Source: Diadema setosum
Taxonomy: Eukaryota > Echinodermata > Echinoidea > Diadematoida > Diadematidae
Assembly (NCBI RefSeq): GCF_964275005.1
Contig: NC_092706.1
Span: forward strand, 27,092,281-27,156,280
Length of the DNA: 64,000 nucleotides
Direction: 5' to 3'
The notes beneath the pieces are model-generated. The model searched no databases. It worked only from the letters and a program-made list of their open reading frames with translations, and was not told the origin of the DNA. The translations under genes and the position numbers were made by a program. Each line of letters starts with the position of its first letter. Position 1 is the stretch's first letter. This document shows positions 21,345 through 32,864 of this stretch, piece by piece.

Positions 21345-22082
21345 TTCTCCCTTGAGTTTTTATTACAACTTGATTTGACTGTATGATGTGCTCCTGGCCT
21401 GGTGATAGTGAACAGCTAGCGTAATACACACGTACACAGCACCTAGCTCTTCGCTTCGTGTTCCCCCACACACCGCACCTGTGTGCAACCAGTGAAACCC
21501 AGTGATCTCACCCCATAATTTTACACACTGGCACTGCACTGGGGCGTGTCGGATAAGGAACAATGCAAGTGGCAAACTGGCTCAGGAATGTTTGTACACG
21601 TGTTCAATCTTCAAATCAAGGAAGGGAAGGGTGGAATAGTATACTAATGTTACAAAGGGCCTCACAATTTCTTCAGACCATGAACTGAGAACACAGTAGG
21701 CGGTTTTCGTATACAACATATACCTTTTTTTTTTTTTTTTTTAAGCAGAGGTTGTTCATGACAACCTGATAGCTAATTGTCCGAGGCTTGTCCGACATAG
21801 CAACAAGTGATGCAAACTGATTCCAGCAATTGGATTTCAATCAAGAAGAGCAGGTTAATGGAATAGCTCATCTCTTATAATGTTCCCTTCCCGGGAATGA
21901 AACATCCATAGAAATTATTAACCCTTTTATGCTTTGAGGGCCGATTGCCATACTGAAAACCCCATAGCACCCGACTCCAACCCCCGAAAGAAAGTCGACA
22001 GGAGAAACTGAGCACAACATCATGCAGGCTGCACAGTATGAAGTGTGGCCAGTCAGTTGGGCTTAAAAATAAAACTATATAC
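21345..22082. other. Upstream region of the FKBP-like gene
   Basis: Presumed promoter and 5' flank. I see no clear TATA box. A T-run lies at 21726-21743. Confidence 0.4.
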
Positions 22083-25000
22083 ATAATGTGGATTGAGGGA
22101 ATGCCCCTAACAAAAAAGTCCTGTGGTACTCCCTGTGGTACTAGTCGGTACCACACAATGTACCACACACTTGTAATGTTACCACAGGAACTGTGTGGTA
22201 CTGTACCACAGGCTTGTAGGGTACTCCCTGTAGTACTTGTCAGTACCACACAATGTACCACATAAATAAATGTTACCACAGGAACTGTGTGGTACTGTAT
22301 TACAGGCTCATGTGGTACTGGTTGGTACCACACAATGTACCACACAAATAAGTATGTTAACACAGGAACTGTGTGGTACTGTGTCACAGGCTCGTGTGGT
22401 ACTCTGGGATGTACCACAGGGCAGTACCACAGGACATTACCACAGGAAAGTTCCACAGGACAGTACCACAAGACAGTATACACACAAATTGTCCTGTGGT
22501 ATTTTGGGACGTATACCACACAACAGTACCACAGGACAGTACCACATGAATTGTCCTGTGGTATTTTAGGACGTACCACAGGAGAGTACAACAGGAAAGT
22601 ACCACAGGATAGTACCACAGGACAGTACCACACGACTTGTTCTGTGGTATTTTAGGACGTACCACAGGACAGTACCACAGGGCAGTTCCACAGGACAGTA
22701 CCACAGGACAGTACCACAGGAATTGTCCTGTGGTATTTTGGGACGTACCACAGGACAGTACCACAGGACAGTACCACAGGAATTGTCCTGTGGTATTTTG
22801 GGACGTACCACAGGACAGTACCACAGGGCAGTACCACAGGACAGTACAACAGGACAGTACCACAGGAAAGTACCACAGGACAGTACCACACGACTTGTCC
22901 TGTGGTATTTTGGGACGTACCACAGGGCAGTACCACAGGAAAGTACCACAGGATAGTACCACAGGACAGTACCACACGACTCGTCCTGTGGTATTTTGGG
23001 ACGTACCACAGGACAGTACCACAGGGCAGTACCACAGGAAAGTACCGCAGGGCAGTACCACAGGAAAGTACCACAGGACAGTACCACACGACTTGTCCTG
23101 TGGTATTTTGGGACATACCACAGGACAGTACCACAGGAATTGTCCTATGGTATTTAGGGACGTACCACAGGACAGTACCACAGGGCAGTACCACAGGACA
23201 ATACCACAGGGCAGTACCACTGGACAGTACCACAGGAAAGTACCACAGGATAGTACCACAGGACAGTTCCACACGACTTGTCCTGTGGTATTTTGGGACG
23301 TACCACAGGACAGTACCACAGGATAGTACCACACGACTTGTCCTGTGGTATTTCGGGACGTACCGCAGGACAGTACCACAGGGCAGTACCACAGGCAGTA
23401 CAACAGGACAATACCACAGGAAAGTACCACAGGATAGTACCACAGGACAGTACCACATGACTTGTCCTATGGTATTTTGGGACGTACCACAGGACAGTAC
23501 CACACGAATTGTCCTGTGGAATTTTGGGACGTACCACAGGACAGTACGACAGGAATTCCTGTGGTAATTTTTGATGTATACCACAGGAGTGTACCACAGG
23601 AACTATCCAAAATCCCACAGGAAAATCATAATATGGTGCTATTCCACACAGAAGTACCACACAGCAAATTAAATTCTAAGTACCACAGAAAAATGCTACA
23701 GGATATTCTTTTTTTTTTTCTTAACATTTTATACCAGAGGACTATCACATCAGGAGAATATCAAACAGCAGTACCACACAGGAACACCACACAGGAAAAT
23801 TGTAAGGCAGAATCAACTGAAATTTAAAACAAAAATACAAACAAAAAAGCACATATTAATATTCCTCAATTAATTGATAGATGAGTTATGCTATGAATTA
23901 TAACAGATTTGCCATTACTTATCCTGTCCTATACTCCTACAGTATTACCTATTTAGTGAAAGTGCTGATGTAAAGCATGAAAAATTTCATAAGGACTTCT
24001 GTGGTACTCCTGTGGTACTCCTGTGGTACTCCTGTGGTACAAATTTTTACATAGCTCATGAATATTCATAAAAAGCACTCTAGATTTTAGAAAATACATA
24101 TATGACTTAAAAAGTCAAAGTATTACTGATGGAACTTACTTTGAACTTTATGAAAGATTGTCTAATTATTTTATGTTATTCCCAATATCATAGATATTGT
24201 TATGAAAGTGTAATTTCATATCTTGATAATAAAGTATAATCGAGTTAGTAACCATGCCTTAATGCTTTACGGATAGACGGCCATATATATATGTACTGAT
24301 AGGGTCGATGGCTACCTAGGAATAGAATATGACTATATAGATCTATTATAGGACTAGATTGGCACTTGGCCATTAGACTCGTTTGAGGTTATATGTTAGG
24401 AGTAGGACAGGTTATTAAGTAGGGCCATGCATTGTCCTGAAATCCATCACTCACCTATCAGGAATATTCCTTGAAATGTGGCCAAAAGTCTCCCAGATTT
24501 TTTTTTTCGACCTATCCTGTGTGGTACTCTCCTGTGGTACCATGGAAATGCTGTGTGGTACTGCCCTGTGGTAATGCTGTGTGGTAATGATCGACCTGTG
24601 GTACTGTCCTGTGGTACTGTCCCAAAATACCACAGGACAGTTCCTGTGGTACTGTTCTGTGGTACTAGTCCTGTGGTACTGCCCTGTGGTATGTCCCAAA
24701 ATACCACAGGAATTCCTGTGGTACTGCCCTGTGGTACGTCCCAAAATACCACAGGAATTCCTGTGGTACTGTCCTGTGGTATGTCCCAAAATACCACAGG
24801 ACAATTCCTGTGGTACTGTCCTGTGGTACTGTCCTGTGGTACCGTCCTGTGGTACCGTCCTGTGGTAATTACCACAGGAGTACCACAGGACTTTTTCGTA
24901 AGGGGCAGCAATAAATATTAGTACAAAACACCAGCAAAATCTGAGGAAAATCGGACAATCTATACAAAAGTTGTGAATTTTAAAGTTTCGGTGCTGTCAA

Positions 25001-25436
25001 TGCTGGATCATGCAGAAGACTTCAACATTTTTGACAATATTTGTAGTCACGAGTCGAATGAACGACCACAGTAAAAAAAGCAGGATGATGAAAGCGCACT
25101 TGACTAAAATACCTCTTTCAGAAAGCAAGTGGAATGATATTACCCAAAATGTCGGTTAATATGTCAATGAAGATAATGTGTTCTTTTTGTCAGAAATTGA
25201 ACGTAGCTGGATTCTCTCAATATTTTCTTTACATTATCGTTTTTCCCGATATGACGTATACATGTGTAATATATATTATTTTCTCGTCCAATGATGGCTG
25301 CACTTTCAAATTTTAAAAACTTTAACAATATTTGACTTTTCAACGAAATTTCTGATTTTCGTGAAAGTTTGCTGATGTGTGCTATTGCTGCATTTACTCG
25401 ATGCACATTATATTTAGGTTTCTGTCATTCTTGAAT
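22083..25436 (+). mobile_element. TTAA-type MITE (family A), old copy split by a 2.8-kb foldback element
   Basis: Left remnant AATGTGGATTGAGGG (about 22086) and the right remnant from 24906 (CAGCAATAAATATTAGTAC, AAAATCGGACAATC, CTCTTTCAGAAAGCAAG, ending near 25436) line up in order with the intact family A element at 30411-30977. The outermost left end is unclear. Confidence 0.6.
22104..24905. mobile_element. 2.8-kb foldback element with minisatellite arms
   Basis: Ends CCCCTAACAAAAAAGTCCTG and, on the opposite strand, CCCCTTACGAAAAAGTCCTG (18 of 20 match). The left arm (to about 23600) is made of 13-bp units CAGTACCACAGGA, broken by about 13 spacers of the form CCTGTGGTATTTTGGGACG followed by TACCACAGG. 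The right arm (about 24520-24890) carries the same motifs inverted, with about four spacers. The first 300 bp of the left arm use a different unit of about 95 bp, three copies. The core (about 23600-24500) is mostly unique, with a small (CTGTGGTACTC)n cluster at 24000. Long open frames occur on both strands because the units rarely make stops; I do not think they are genes. Confidence 0.8.
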
Positions 25437-25587
25437 TTGTTTAGCATATTCGACTAAAAGGATCCATTAACTATTACGCCCCGTTTTAAGTCAAGAAATT
25501 GTTCAAAAAAAGGACTATTACTGCGTGCATGGATCCATCGATGCATGATGTTCTTCTAAATCTTGAAGAAATCTTATACAGACCAAT

Positions 25588-25870
25588 CTTTTTCATTTCA
25601 TTTCATTTCAATTTATTTTCATATTTCTCACATACAGCACAAAAAAGTATATAAGTATATACGAAAATTATACAAAACATAAATTAGATGGAACTTCACC
25701 GGAATGTACAAAAGGTTGTCTTGGTATAAACACAAGGTCTGTATACATGAGAGTTGAGCTAATGGTCATAATGCGAGAAATATGATGGGGCCTGCGTAAA
25801 AGCAAGCTTGCACAGCTGCAGGTCCCGTGATAAATCAGATTAGGGGAACTATGAAATATATATTAGACCG
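25588..25870 (-). mobile_element. LINE 3' tail (minus strand)
   Basis: On the minus strand the sequence runs through a 3' UTR to AATAAATTGAAATGAAATG with a TGAAA repeat tail, the usual end of a non-LTR element. No coding part remains. Confidence 0.45.
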
Positions 25871-26423
25871 TACTATAACTGGGGGAATCGATTAAAACAA
25901 ACAAAAAATCCGATCAAATAAATATTACTAAATAAAATACAGAAATCATAAGTTATAACAAACTGATGCCAGCTTTTCGTCTGTCAACTGCGTCAGATTT
26001 ACCAATAGACCACAAATCTCAACCGAACAGCACTCCTTGAGGGATTTACACCTAAAGGCATATAGCTTGGTTTCCTAATATCAAGAGGTGAATTCATAGC
26101 TCGTTATTAGCGTCCAAGACGGGTAATTTCCATAACGTTGACTACTCGATCATTAAACGTACCTTAGTTAAGCCGACGAAACTTGAATTATTTTGTATGC
26201 TGAATTTGCTGTGGAGATTATGGCATGAATTTAGAGGATTACTGTTTCATATTCACGGTAATCAAAGATACTGGAACTTGGTTCATGTATTACAATTTGT
26301 GTCTGTGACAGACGCACATAATTTCTCTTCTTTTAGTTACCCTACAGATACGGCTTACGATTTCAGTGAATATCTAATGATATGATACAAAAATAAATGT
26401 ATGAATAATGAATAAATGAATGA

Positions 26424-26474
<51 letters not shown>

Positions 26475-27377
26475 ATGATGTACTATTATGTGCGTGTCTT
26501 ATACAATGTATAGGCACCTATAGTATTATAATATCATGTAGGTGTGTATATTATGTTACATCAAGTGTGTATTTTTAAGTCTTTTTATTTCCAATTTTTG
26601 TACTTCGATTACATGATAAAGTATATCATAAATTTTGGTCCTGACGTGTTCTTGATATCTTGGCGGGTTAATTATTCGTCTTTAGATAAATAGTTTAGTG
26701 CGTGATTTGATCTAAGTCATCATGTGCATTATGAAGCATTATATTAAACTCACAAATGAAATCCAATCCAATCAAACCAAACCAAATCAAGTCAAATCAA
26801 ATCAAGTATTTCATCACATCTTGCACGTACAGCAATGATTATAAACAGGCACATAAACTATATTGCAAAGACGTCGGTAGTGTTCAAGCAAATTCTTTAT
26901 TCGACAAAAAAAAAAAGAACAGAAAAAAGTCCCTTACAGAATTAAAGAGTTCATGTCGACGATGCAAATCGTCTGATGTTTGTATAAGGTCAATCATGAT
27001 TTATTTGTTGTGTGCACCACGCTTGGCTGGAAAGTGGCAAATTTGTCTGGGGTGATGCCATCTCACGCCATACCGTTAACATTGACATACCGAATATTGA
27101 AATCGCATTTAATGAGTATTTCAGCATCGAAAAGGGTAAAGGAATGTTAGATGTGATATCAGGATATAATTATGTACATAGGCAATATGAAATTCTCAAC
27201 ATGTGTTTATGAGATCCTGTATATTGTAATCCAGTTCCATTGTAAGACAAAATGTATGATAACAGAGTTTAATAGAAGACAGGTATAAGGTATTACTGGG
27301 GCACCGTAGTGAAATTGTGTGATTCTCGGAAATAAAAGCCACGTGCATTCTTTCTTTTTTTTTAATCTGCGAATTTT

Positions 27378-27480
27378 GAATTGAATTGAATTGAATTGAA
27401 TTGAAAAGGTGTTTTTATTGATCAATATCTTTCGCAGCCCGGAGGCTGAAACAGATATTGTTAGCAAATGGCCATGTATA
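27378..27480 (-). mobile_element. LINE 3' tail (minus strand)
   Basis: The minus strand ends CAATAAAAACACC followed by a (TTCAA)n tail. Upstream 3' UTR may extend further, but its limit is not visible. Confidence 0.45.
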
Positions 27481-28810
27481 CATTAAAAATACTCACAAAT
27501 CACAGTGTAGCAATGAAAGAAAAAATACATAAAACAACAAAGGGTCAATCTTATTCATCTTAACCATTGCACAATTAGATTAACCTATAGTACAAAACAA
27601 AAACAGATATTACAAATACAATATATCACTGTTCTCAATGATTATCAAAAAAAAAAAGTTTATGTTAATTATGTACAATGTATGCCGGTCATTCATACTT
27701 ATTAATTAATGCAGATGTTGTATTGTCATACGGCTCAAATCAACACATTTTACACAACAAAGATAATCAGTTTGAATCAAAAAAAAAAAATATTTCCTCA
27801 CAATCTTCTCTTCCTAATATACATAAACCCCCATATCAGAATACATTCAATCTATACACAGCGCATTACATCAAATCAGTCAATCAATAAATACGATATT
27901 CGCATTATTATAATACATGTTCATTGTATATACGAAAATAGCATCTGATAATTGCACATCTCTCCCTCTCTTTCTCCCCTTCTCTCTCTTTCTTTCTCTC
28001 TCTCTCTCTCTCTCTTCTAACTCTCATTCCACCAATACACATACTCTCACTTATATATCTAACAAGCAAATATATACTATTGTTTCTATAACCAACACTC
28101 TGTGTTATATTATTGCACATTTTACACCAAAATTCAATCTCACCAAAACGCTGAAACGTAACATTATATATAAAAACATTAAACCGTTTCTGAGGATAAT
28201 GATATAAAAAGATACAATTATACTTTTTCAACTTGTCGTTAAACCTTTGATCCTGTGATCCACAACCTTTTTTATATTAATGATAAACTCTCTGACAACG
28301 CATACCATGCACATCATGATTAAAAAAAAAAAAACTTTCAGAAATTACATCTTCACATAATGAGGAAAATAATGAATGCTCTGTGGCACTTTATGAAGGA
28401 GCATAAAACAAAACAAACACGAAACAATAGAATAGATCATTTTCTCCGCGTATTTCATACAAGTCGACACTTTCAGCTAAATGTATACATTGTATATATC
28501 AGCGTAACTGTGATTACGTTTATAAAAATGTGTACAGTCAAAACAGAATTATTTAGGAAATGGCTCTATACATTATTTCTCGACTGCATCCATCGTTATT
28601 TCCACTTATTTAATTAAGCATTGACAATCTCACCATGCTCGTATGGGACAACGATCTCCAGAACAATAACAAACAAAACAGAATGAAATGCTCTCTTAAT
28701 TTTTCCTGGTACTGTTGAAATGCAAAATATTCCAGTAGTATCATCAATTGTTGAAATAAATAAAACATATAAATAAAAAAGAATAATAAGAAAAAATATT
28801 ATAATACCTT

Positions 28811-30350
28811 GTGGAGATGTGTTTGATCTGTGCAATAAATAGCGGGAAAATTTTACTTGGTTTACTTTTAGACCTCAGCAAAGCATTTCACACGCTTGAT
28901 CATAATATTCTTTTAGCTAAATTAAGTCTGTATGGATTTCGTGGAGTCGTTTTAAAACTTTTGAAAAGTGACTGTTATTTGAGCAATCGTAAGCAGTTTA
29001 TATCCATTGATAAGAATATATCAGATTACAAAAACATAAGATGTGGAGTGCCACAGGGATCGATCCTCGGGTCTATATTTTATTTCTTTTGTATATAAAC
29101 GATTTACCTAACGTTTCTAATATATTACAGTGTATTTCATTTGCAGACGATCTACCGTACAAGTATATTTTTGTCTCATGATAATATTGATTCTCTGCAA
29201 GAGGTTTTTGAAAAGGAATTGTAATATGTTACATTTTGGCTGCGAGTTAACAAATTATCAATCAACATATCAAAAACTAATTTTATGATATTTACAAAGA
29301 AAAAATGTAACATTGACACTGTTTTCATTAACATGTGTGGTTCTCAAATCATGCAGACGTCTTCACTGAAATTCCTTGGAGTTCATGTAGATGATAAATT
29401 GAATTGGTCAAATCATATTAATTTTGTTTATAATAAATTGTCAAAAAATTGTGTAATGTATAAACTTAGTTTCCTCCCAAAGTCTGTTTTAAAATCAATT
29501 TGTAATGCTATAATTTTACCTCATTTGTGTATTTTATGGAATAACTGTTTTGGGCAATGCTCACGAATGTTATATTCACAGACTTTTAGTGCTTCAAAAA
29601 CGTGCAATACGAATCATTTCCCATACTGCTTTTTTGCCCATACCCCACCACTTTTTTCCCCCTGAAGATATAACAGTTGAATGATATGTACAAATATCAA
29701 GTTGGAATTTTTATGTATTTGTGTAGAAATTATTCATTACCAAAGACTCTCTTAGATTTGTTCACTGTTGATAATCAAATTCGTAATTATAGCACGCGAT
29801 CCGCGAATGATTTTCACCTACCTCTATCTCGTACTCCTTTTTATCAACGATCTATTATTTACATTGGTCCTACCCTGTGGAATTCTCTCCCCTGTGCAAT
29901 TCGTAATGTTAACTCTTTGAATACGTTTAAATCTGGTTACAAAAAGAGTTATCCTCTATTATTACAGCCAAACTCATTGAGGTCAAGAGTATAATCTTTT
30001 ATCCCTTATGTTTCGAGACATCCTGTATTTTGTTATTTGTCATTGTGTGTTTTGTTTTGTCCTTGTCTTGTCCTGTTCTTACGTTTTACTTCCATTTGAA
30101 CACATTATAGATAGTTGAAATTGAATTAATAATTTTAGGTCAGCTAAAAATAAGGGACATCTCCTTTCTGGCTGCTTCCTACCATAGCATAACTGTTAAC
30201 CTATGTACGTATAGTTGTCAATATATTTTTGCATTTTTTTTCCTTTTCACTGTCTTACTGATATGTTTGTAATTGTATCTGAATATTGATGTATGTATTT
30301 GTTTTTAATACGTTCCTTGCTTTGGTGAAATAAAGAAACTTGAAACTTAT
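28811..30350 (+). mobile_element. LINE, 5'-truncated, RT to 3' end
   Basis: RT motifs in order: LLLDLSKAFHTLDHNILLAK (from about 28863), CGVPQGSILGS, a CISFADD active-site block near 29130, then SLKFLGVHVDDKLNWSNHI, and the C-terminal HLPLSRTPFYQRS and GPTLWNSLP ending at 29994. A 3' UTR with AATAAAG and a GAAACTT duplication follows to about 30350. Several frame breaks divide it. Closely similar in plan to the minus-strand LINE at 37256-40171; both fit the Jockey/CR1 superfamily, clade not resolved. Confidence 0.8.
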
Positions 30351-30410
30351 TTCACACGTAAAATTGTTACGGTATATAAATAATAACGCATGGCAATATC
30401 TTGGTTTTAA

Positions 30411-30977
30411 AGGGAAGGTAAACCCAAAAAGCAATGTGGATTGAGTGAAAGCAGCAACATTAGTAGAACACATCATAGCAGTGAAAGTTTGAGGAAAATC
30501 GGACAATCGATGCAAAAGTTATGAATTTTTAAAGTTTTGGTGTTGAAACCGCTGGATGAGGAGACTACTAGAGGATATGACGTATGAGTGGACAGCAATA
30601 CAAAGAAAATATAAAGGAAATTCAACAAAAATTCACTTTTCTAGAATTATGAAAGAGCAATGGACCAACCTCTTTCAGAAAGCATGCAGGGAGAATAATT
30701 GCTACCCCTAACATATGTCAATATCAAGTTGATGGAATTTGTAATTTTCATGAAAAATGGATTTTTGTAGAATTTTCTTTATATTTTCTTGGTATTGTTG
30801 TCCACTCATACGTTATAACCTCTAACAGTCTCCTCGTCCAGCGGTTCCAACACCAAAACTTTAAAAATTCATAACTTTTGCATCGATTGTCCGATTTTCT
30901 TCAAACTTTCACTGATGTGTTCTACTAATGTTGCTGCTTTCACTCAATCCACATTGCTCTTGGGGTTTATCTTCCCT
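30411..30977. mobile_element. TTAA-flanked foldback MITE (family A), intact
   Basis: TTAA at 30407-30410 and 30978-30981. Ends AGGGAAGGTAAACCC and the inverse GGGGTTTATCTTCCC. The arms (AGCAATGTGGATTGAGTG, AAAATCGGACAATCGATGC, AACCGCTGGATGAGGAGAC) are mirrored over roughly 280 bp each. No coding content. TTAA duplication suggests a piggyBac-type relation, but the tip sequence alone does not settle it. Confidence 0.8.
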
Positions 30978-30981
30978 TTAA

Positions 30982-31492
30982 CCTATAACGCATGGAGGTT
31001 CTTTACACGGGCCAATAAGTGAGGCTCTTTCTCCCATGTCCCAGAAGTAGGCTCTTGAAATTGAGACTCATTGTCACTATGAATATACTTTACAAGTGCA
31101 TGTTGTACAGGTTGGATGAATATTATTAACTTACTTACTTCAGTATGTGTTCGGGAACTGACTTCCAGTACTGGGTATAATGTTCTTACTTTTTTCATCT
31201 TGAGCAGTAGCTAAATGGATAGGCCTATGCCGCACAGGGGAAAAATCTCAATTACTAGCACAGCTATTACCCGCTGCTTCTAATTCACTTACATGTTATA
31301 CCATCAATATCAGAAGAGTATGGCTGCACCTACTCAGGCCTGATTATGTTGTTGTTAAACGAGCTTTGATTCTGAAGTATACAATGTCATTCTTTCGACC
31401 TACAGTACTCGGACAATTATGTCATGGCTTTGTAAAGACTCCAAAAGGGAAAACGTTCAAAAAGTGTCATAAATGATAAACAGTAAGAGGCC
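30982..31492. other. 3' flank of the GPCR gene
   Basis: Probably includes the GPCR 3' UTR. No canonical polyadenylation signal was noticed on the minus strand. Confidence 0.4.
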
Positions 31493-32815
31493 CTATGCCG
31501 TACTAGGTTCAAATGAAGGCTGAACACTCGGCACAAGAGCATCTATCTTTAGGGAAAATGTCGGTTGTCCGACTGATCTCTTTCGCATCGGTTCACTCCT
31601 CATCCTTTTCAATGACTTTATGCTGAACAGGTGCTCGTCCGTCGGAATCAGCACGAAGTCGTTTAGGCGCTCGTCACTAAACTTTCCCGAGTCCACCCCA
31701 ACGTCAGTCGGCATCACGTTACCGTCTGATCGGCGAATGCCGATAAAGAAACGATGATTGGCGGAAGCAGTCGAAGGAAACGAATGAGCATCGGCCAATC
31801 TCTTCGGCAGTGTGTTGCAATCCCATTTGGTTGGGCAACACCAGTGACTACACGAAACTCTGAATCTGAGCCACAGATCCTTTGCCCTCCTTCGGTAGTT
31901 TTGGTTCATCACAAAGTAAACGAAGACGTTGAATGCGCTATTGGAAATTGTTAGCCAGTAAGTTAGAAATTCCACAAACGTTGGCAACGTTGTGTGGGAG
32001 ACGACTGTTATGAGAAGACTGGCAAGAATTGTGTACGGCAGCCAGGTAATATAGTATACACCGGCAATTATAACAAGCAGTTTAAACGCTTTGAAATTGC
32101 GTCGGAAATGTGACGGCAATCGTTGGGGCACCACGGCCACGGAAGAAGACCTGCCAAAGAGAACTTCTCGTCTGTGCGAACTTTTGAGGACTCGGATGTG
32201 AACACTAATAGATGTAAAGGTGATCACCACGAAACTTGGGACAAGGAGCAATGATAAGGCAACTATGAAATATGTCATGTTATCTTCATAGTCGGCGGAG
32301 CAAACCAACTTATCCACATCAAATTCATAATTTAATCCATACTGGGTAAACAATTGGGAGAAGAATGCAATACAGAAGAGCCATGTGATGACGATAATGA
32401 CCGCGATTTTGCGCTTTGTGACGTAACGTTGATAGCGGAAGGGATGTATGACGGCGATATATCGTTCGATGCTGAGGCTGATGATCGTGATGAGCGATAC
32501 TCTTGAACAGACCTCCGACATGTAGGCAATGATCAGACAGCAGGTATCGCCGAACGGCCAACGGTGTAAGATCGTGGGGACGATGGCACTTAGGGTGACG
32601 AGGCCCATTCCAAAGTCGGCTGTCGCGAGGGACAGGAGGAAATATCCCTGGCAAGTTTTCAGTGATTTCGAGCTCCCGATCACGACGAAGTTAACGATAT
32701 TTCCGATGATAGCCAGCGATGCTATGATTAATAGGAACCCAACCTCGGTGATACATGTGATCAAAGGTTTCGATTCATCGTCGCGCTTGCCATCGCGAAT
32801 GACAAAGGGATCCAT
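31493..32815 (-). CDS. Class A (rhodopsin-like) G-protein-coupled receptor, GPR21/GPR52-like
   Basis: A single open frame of 440 residues with seven hydrophobic segments. It would act at a cell membrane, coupling an unknown ligand to G proteins. TM1 has GNIVNFVV; TM2 LATADFGMG; Cys in FGDTCCL before TM3 can pair with the Cys in ECL2 (KLVCSADY). The TM3 end is ERY rather than DRY; TM6 has YYITWLPY without the usual CWxP; TM7 has LTISNSAFNVFVYFVMN, so NPxxY is changed to NVFVY. The WLPY...FLTYWLTISNS...N pattern recalls GPR21/GPR52, but orphan or amine-type receptors remain possible. The C-tail is long (about 120 residues) with CCP and many Ser. The start is the first ATG after an apparent 3' splice site 49 bases upstream, so the coding part is intronless but the 5' UTR is probably spliced. 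Confidence 0.85.
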   Translation of the reverse strand: MDPFVIRDGKRDDESKPLITCITEVGFLLIIASLAIIGNIVNFVVIGSSKSLKTCQGYFLLSLATADFGMGLVTLSAIVPTILHRWPFGDTCCLIIAYMSEVCSRVSLITIISLSIERYIAVIHPFRYQRYVTKRKIAVIIVITWLFCIAFFSQLFTQYGLNYEFDVDKLVCSADYEDNMTYFIVALSLLLVPSFVVITFTSISVHIRVLKSSHRREVLFGRSSSVAVVPQRLPSHFRRNFKAFKLLVIIAGVYYITWLPYTILASLLITVVSHTTLPTFVEFLTYWLTISNSAFNVFVYFVMNQNYRRRAKDLWLRFRVSCSHWCCPTKWDCNTLPKRLADAHSFPSTASANHRFFIGIRRSDGNVMPTDVGVDSGKFSDERLNDFVLIPTDEHLFSIKSLKRMRSEPMRKRSVGQPTFSLKIDALVPSVQPSFEPSTA

Positions 32816-32864
32816 GTTGTTAGGAAATCCCTTCCTCTTGTCCTCATCGGATGTTCAAAATATT
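32816..32864 (-). other. 5' UTR of the GPCR exon after a probable splice acceptor
   Basis: The minus strand reads TTTTTCCTCCAG then GAATATTTTG and 49 bases later the ATG. The pyrimidine-AG suggests an upstream non-coding exon, not located. Confidence 0.5.

Larger units (their letters stand above)
25437..28800. other. Gene-free interval with LINE 3' tails
   Basis: AT-rich, with no gene recognised. It contains minus-strand LINE-like tails (listed separately), a (TA)n run at 26421-26465, an AATCA-rich patch at 26756-26810 and a CT-rich run at 27960-28018. Confidence 0.5.

Noticed and set aside
22384-23660. Gene encoding a long Cys-rich repeat protein
   Set aside because: Equally long frames exist on both strands and in several frames, as expected from a stop-poor 13-bp unit.
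24000-24040. CRISPR-like array from regularly repeated GTGGTACTCCT units
   Set aside because: Animal DNA; the units are direct minisatellite repeats with no unique spacers.
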